From assembly GCA_947475065.1 (NCBI GenBank), contig CANJLB010000024.1, positions 1 to 51,599 of the forward strand: a DNA stretch of 51,599 nucleotides. Direction: 5' to 3'. The notes beneath the pieces are model-generated. The model searched no databases, was not told where the DNA came from, and worked only from the letters and a program-made list of their open reading frames with translations. The stretch is from Opitutia bacterium. GTDB taxonomy: Bacteria; Verrucomicrobiota; Verrucomicrobiia; Opitutales; Opitutaceae. Shown in pieces: positions 49,866-51,599 of this stretch; position 1 is the first letter of the stretch, and every line of letters starts with the position of its first letter. Position numbers and translations under genes: made by a program.

Positions 49866-49892
49866 GTAACAACGAACGTAACAACGGATTTT
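49866..49892 (+). promoter_or_regulatory. Right integrase arm-type repeat pair
   Basis: GTAACAAC occurs at 49866 and 49878 (12 bp apart) and is followed by GATTTT, just upstream of the integrase start. It matches the left pair in spacing, orientation and following bases. The position also overlaps the integrase promoter region, so integrase may repress its own gene. Confidence 0.65.
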
Positions 49893-49961
49893 ACCGTTTG
49901 TCAACGACCTTCTAGGCCCCTCTACGAGGTAAAACAAATCGCCGCCTAGGCCGACATCGAA

Positions 49962-49995
49962 TCGCGGGTTCGAGTCCCGTTGGCCGCCCCATTTT
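49962..49995 (+). other. attR, right attachment site
   Basis: This is the second copy of the 34-nt tRNA-His 3' end. The upstream half of a tRNA is absent here, so this is the remnant of the original chromosomal target; the intact tRNA is at the left edge. Confidence 0.95.
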
Positions 49996-50000
49996 TGTTT

Positions 50001-50032
50001 CCCGTTACTTAGCAATAGGTAACGGGTTTTTT
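50001..50032 (+). terminator. Displaced terminator of tRNA-His
   Basis: Perfect 8-bp arms CCCGTTAC/GTAACGGG enclose a 10-nt loop, followed by six T on the plus strand. It lies 10 bp after the attR CCA. Before integration it would have stood directly behind tRNA-His; the island has pushed it 30 kb away. Confidence 0.85.
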
Positions 50033-50175
50033 ATTGGCCGTTTTTGAGCCAAAATAAATAGCAAATAAATTTCGGTGTCCAGTTAGTGTCCAGTTATTTT
50101 CGTCCTCCCCACCCTGTCTGCGGCCCACGCCGGCGAACCGTGCAAACGCGATTTTCGCCTTGCTCGCAACCGTGC

Positions 50176-50601
50176 TCAGGCTGTGGCCACAGGCAGATTG
50201 CCGGGGGCCGGGGCTGTGTCCTGCGATTTCAGCCGTTCCCGGCGTTCGCGCAGCCGCTGGATTCGTTCGGAGATGGACAATGACTCCCACCCTTCCGGCA
50301 TGGCCGGCGTCACGTCAGCCGGGGCAGGCTTGCCACAGCCACGTTCAAGCAGGATTGAGCAGGCCGGGATTGAGGCGCGGGGGTCTTCGCTGCGCGCCCA
50401 GTATTTCAGGCGTTCAACGGCCTCCGGGCAAAAGTCCTTGGCGAGCTTGCGAACGTCGGGGTGAAGCTCCGGCGTGCGGCCCTTGGGGTTTCCGCTCTGG
50501 CCGGGTTTCCACTTGGTCGGGGCCAAGGCATCCAACTGCCGCCGGCGGGCTTCGTCCCGCTGGCTGGCGTCATCGGTCGTAATTGTAACGGCTTCGATCA
50601 T
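50176..50601 (-). CDS. DUF5681-domain protein
   Basis: The 141-residue protein contains the DUF5681 hallmark near residues 28-45 (KWKPGQSGNPKGRTPEL), a short N-terminal domain found in phage terminase-linked and other mobile-element proteins. The following helices (DVRKLAKDFCPEAVERLKYW; SIPACSILLERGCGKP; SISERIQRLRERRERLKSQ) are uncharacterised, with a basic coiled-coil-like end. I start at ATG before IEAVTITTDDASQ; a longer frame runs into the neighbouring gene. It stands outside the attR, so it is not part of the island and may mark older mobile DNA at this tRNA. Confidence 0.75.
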   Translation of the reverse strand: MIEAVTITTDDASQRDEARRRQLDALAPTKWKPGQSGNPKGRTPELHPDVRKLAKDFCPEAVERLKYWARSEDPRASIPACSILLERGCGKPAPADVTPAMPEGWESLSISERIQRLRERRERLKSQDTAPAPGNLPVATA

Positions 50602-50608
50602 AGCACTG

Positions 50609-51286
50609 TTAAGGCGCAAGTTCACACTCTTCCACAGAAAGTCTGAGAGCAATTTGACCGAAATCCCCGTATGTTTGCAAATCCTCAATTTCTTTAGAAA
50701 GCCAAGATTCCACGGCCAAAGTTTGGCCGGGTTGCAAAGGCTGACGGATTAGAACTGCCGCCCGTTCTGGATGAGTGGGAATGCTTGGATCAGCAGTGAA
50801 ATAATCATCCGGGTTTCGGTATGCATCTTTGCTAATCAGTCGCCCGTCGGGAGCAATCAGTGAAATAAATAGTTTCATTGAAATTATTGTGCGGCTTCCT
50901 TTATTTTCGATTGTGCCGCGAAAAAGAACGAACCGGCGTTGGGAAGCCCAGTTGACAGGCAGGTGTTGGGCGTATGCCCAGCGGTCAATTTTATCTACGT
51001 ATCCTTCAGGAAATCCGAATCCATATGCTCCGTGAACTTGCACAAAGTCTTTCGCGTAATCCATGGCTTCTTGATGCCGTGTTTTACTAGCGTTGAAATT
51101 GCTGGGTGCGGAATAATTCTGTGGAGCCTCTGGGGTGAAATAGTCCACGACCTGAGCCACAAAAATGTTGAGGCCCAGACCGATCAAGACGTAATGAATT
51201 ATTTTCAATTTCTTGCGTGGAACCGCGCGTGTCATTTGGGGTTCGCTAGGGGTGCCAGGCAGTGCGGGGACGGAGGGGTTAGACAT
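50609..51286 (-). CDS. Membrane-anchored hypothetical protein
   Basis: The 225-residue protein has one transmembrane helix at about residues 28-47 (KLKIIHYVLIGLGLNIFVAQ), preceded by basic residues, so the large C-terminal part is probably periplasmic. That part (FVLFRGTIENKGSRTIISMK ... RLISKDAYRNPDDYF ... QPLQPGQTLAVESWLSKEI) looks like a beta-sandwich of the FxLyD/NEAT-like sort common in lipoproteins, but I cannot name a family. It lies 7 bp upstream of the DUF5681 gene on the same strand. Start: ATG before SNPSVPALPGTP; a longer frame upstream enters the hairpin region. Confidence 0.65.
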   Translation of the reverse strand: MSNPSVPALPGTPSEPQMTRAVPRKKLKIIHYVLIGLGLNIFVAQVVDYFTPEAPQNYSAPSNFNASKTRHQEAMDYAKDFVQVHGAYGFGFPEGYVDKIDRWAYAQHLPVNWASQRRFVLFRGTIENKGSRTIISMKLFISLIAPDGRLISKDAYRNPDDYFTADPSIPTHPERAAVLIRQPLQPGQTLAVESWLSKEIEDLQTYGDFGQIALRLSVEECELAP

Positions 51287-51330
51287 GGGAGCGCGGCCAA
51301 CCCGAAAACGCAGAGGGCGCGACCCGCGCG

Positions 51331-51439
51331 CCCAGTAGAGGCACCGCGAAGCGCCTATTGGAGGACGCAACAAGCCGCGCCCAGTTGGGCGCAGACTCGA
51401 TGCAAGCCCTCCAATGAAAATTCGCGGTTTTCTACTGGG
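51331..51439. repeat. 109-nt nested hairpin of unknown nature
   Basis: Three coaxial inverted repeats are nested. The outer arms CCCAGTAGA (51331) and ACCGCGAA (51343) pair with TTCGCGGT (51421) and TCTACTGGG (51431). The middle arms ATTGGAGG (51357) and CCTCCAAT (51408) pair, and an inner perfect palindrome GCGCCCAGTTGGGCGC lies at 51377. It starts 45 bp upstream of the membrane-protein gene. It could be a structured RNA, an untranslated leader, or a small palindromic mobile repeat. No flanking target duplication is obvious. Confidence 0.6.
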
Positions 51440-51599
51440 CCATTATCGGACTGACGAAATTAGGCATTCAGCATCACCGCGCCCTGTGCGCGAGGCAACT
51501 CCGAAATGCCGGCGGAAGCGCAAAGCCTGTGGCCACAATCCCGGCCCATTCCCCCACCATGCTTGCGGCACTTGAAATAGACGGGGCTAAAGGTGCAAA
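51440..51599. other. Window end without a supported gene
   Basis: A minus-strand frame enters from the window edge and reads ...YFKCRKHGGGMGRDCGHRL then CASAGISELPRAQGAVMLNA and a stop near 51465. It has a few Cys and His residues but is too short to judge. Another minus frame also runs off the edge. I see no RNA gene here. Confidence 0.35.

Larger units (their letters stand above)
19897..49995. mobile_element. About 30-kb genomic island integrated in tRNA-His
   Basis: Identical 34-bp sequences flank the island at 19897-19930 and 49962-49995. A tyrosine integrase lies 112 bp inside the right copy, and arm-type repeats lie inside both ends. Contents: integrase, HTH protein, primase and AAA-type helicase; an expanded class 1 DISARM operon; Y-family polymerase; HNH cassette. 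There are no capsid, tail, terminase or conjugation genes, so it resembles a satellite-like or mobilisable island rather than a complete prophage or ICE. The probable terminator of the original tRNA is found just outside the right edge, which independently supports the boundary. Confidence 0.93.

Noticed and set aside
19897-49995. Interpretation as a complete prophage or an integrative conjugative element
   Set aside because: No capsid, portal, tail, lysis, terminase, relaxase or type IV secretion gene is visible.
1-51599. CRISPR arrays
   Set aside because: No regularly spaced direct repeats of 23-50 bp with unique spacers were seen; the only tandem repeats are 7-bp units.

Overview
The window is GC-rich bacterial DNA that looks like Verrucomicrobia, probably Opitutaceae. 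This placement is inference: it rests on gene style, high GC, scattered pathway genes and the intergenic palindromic repeat style. No rRNA or marker gene in the window proves it.

Layout. Positions 1-19,926 are a chromosomal housekeeping region: the tail of an IS630-type transposase, aroE, a YggS-type PLP protein, a LysR regulator with a TlpA-like thioredoxin, an RluA-type pseudouridine synthase, a DEAD-box RNA helicase, a Gfo/Idh/MocA oxidoreductase, a TPR protein, trpD-glmM, uppP, recF, a cysteine desulfurase, a lipid-kinase-type protein, a receiver-GGDEF protein, trpA, an EEP-family hydrolase and tRNA-His(GTG).

From 19,897 to 49,995 lies a tRNA-integrated genomic island of about 30 kb. A 34-bp perfect direct repeat made of the tRNA-His 3' end marks both edges. 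A tyrosine recombinase lies next to the right edge, and paired integrase arm-type repeats with the same internal spacing lie just inside each end. The tRNA's probable transcription terminator has been left behind outside the right edge. Reading leftward from the right edge, the island has an integrase-led leftward gene series: integrase, a repeat-containing 390-aa protein, an HTH protein, small proteins, primase and an AAA-type helicase. Next comes a large leftward defence operon, and then a left cargo zone with a Y-family polymerase, an HNH nuclease cassette flanked by attC-like sites, and a broken SRAP gene.

The defence operon (42,786 down to 23,428) is a class 1 DISARM system with the usual core order drmD, drmMI, drmA, drmB, drmC, but it is expanded. 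Between drmD and drmMI lie a 198-aa unknown protein, a 25-aa peptide that duplicates the DrmD C-terminal tail, and an AIPR-family abortive infection protein. Between drmMI and drmA lie a 2-deoxyribosyltransferase/TIR-like protein and a papain-like cysteine protease with its Gln, Cys, His and Asn residues in place. After drmC there is a DUF3293 fusion protein. The genes overlap by 4 bp or are separated by 1 to about 30 bp, so they are very probably co-transcribed. The simplest reading is a DISARM core wired to built-in toxic effectors (protease, nucleotide/NAD hydrolase-like enzyme, AIPR). This is the most interesting object in the window.

Right of the island (49,996-51,599) are the displaced tRNA terminator, a DUF5681 protein, a membrane-anchored unknown protein and a 109-nt nested hairpin of unknown nature.
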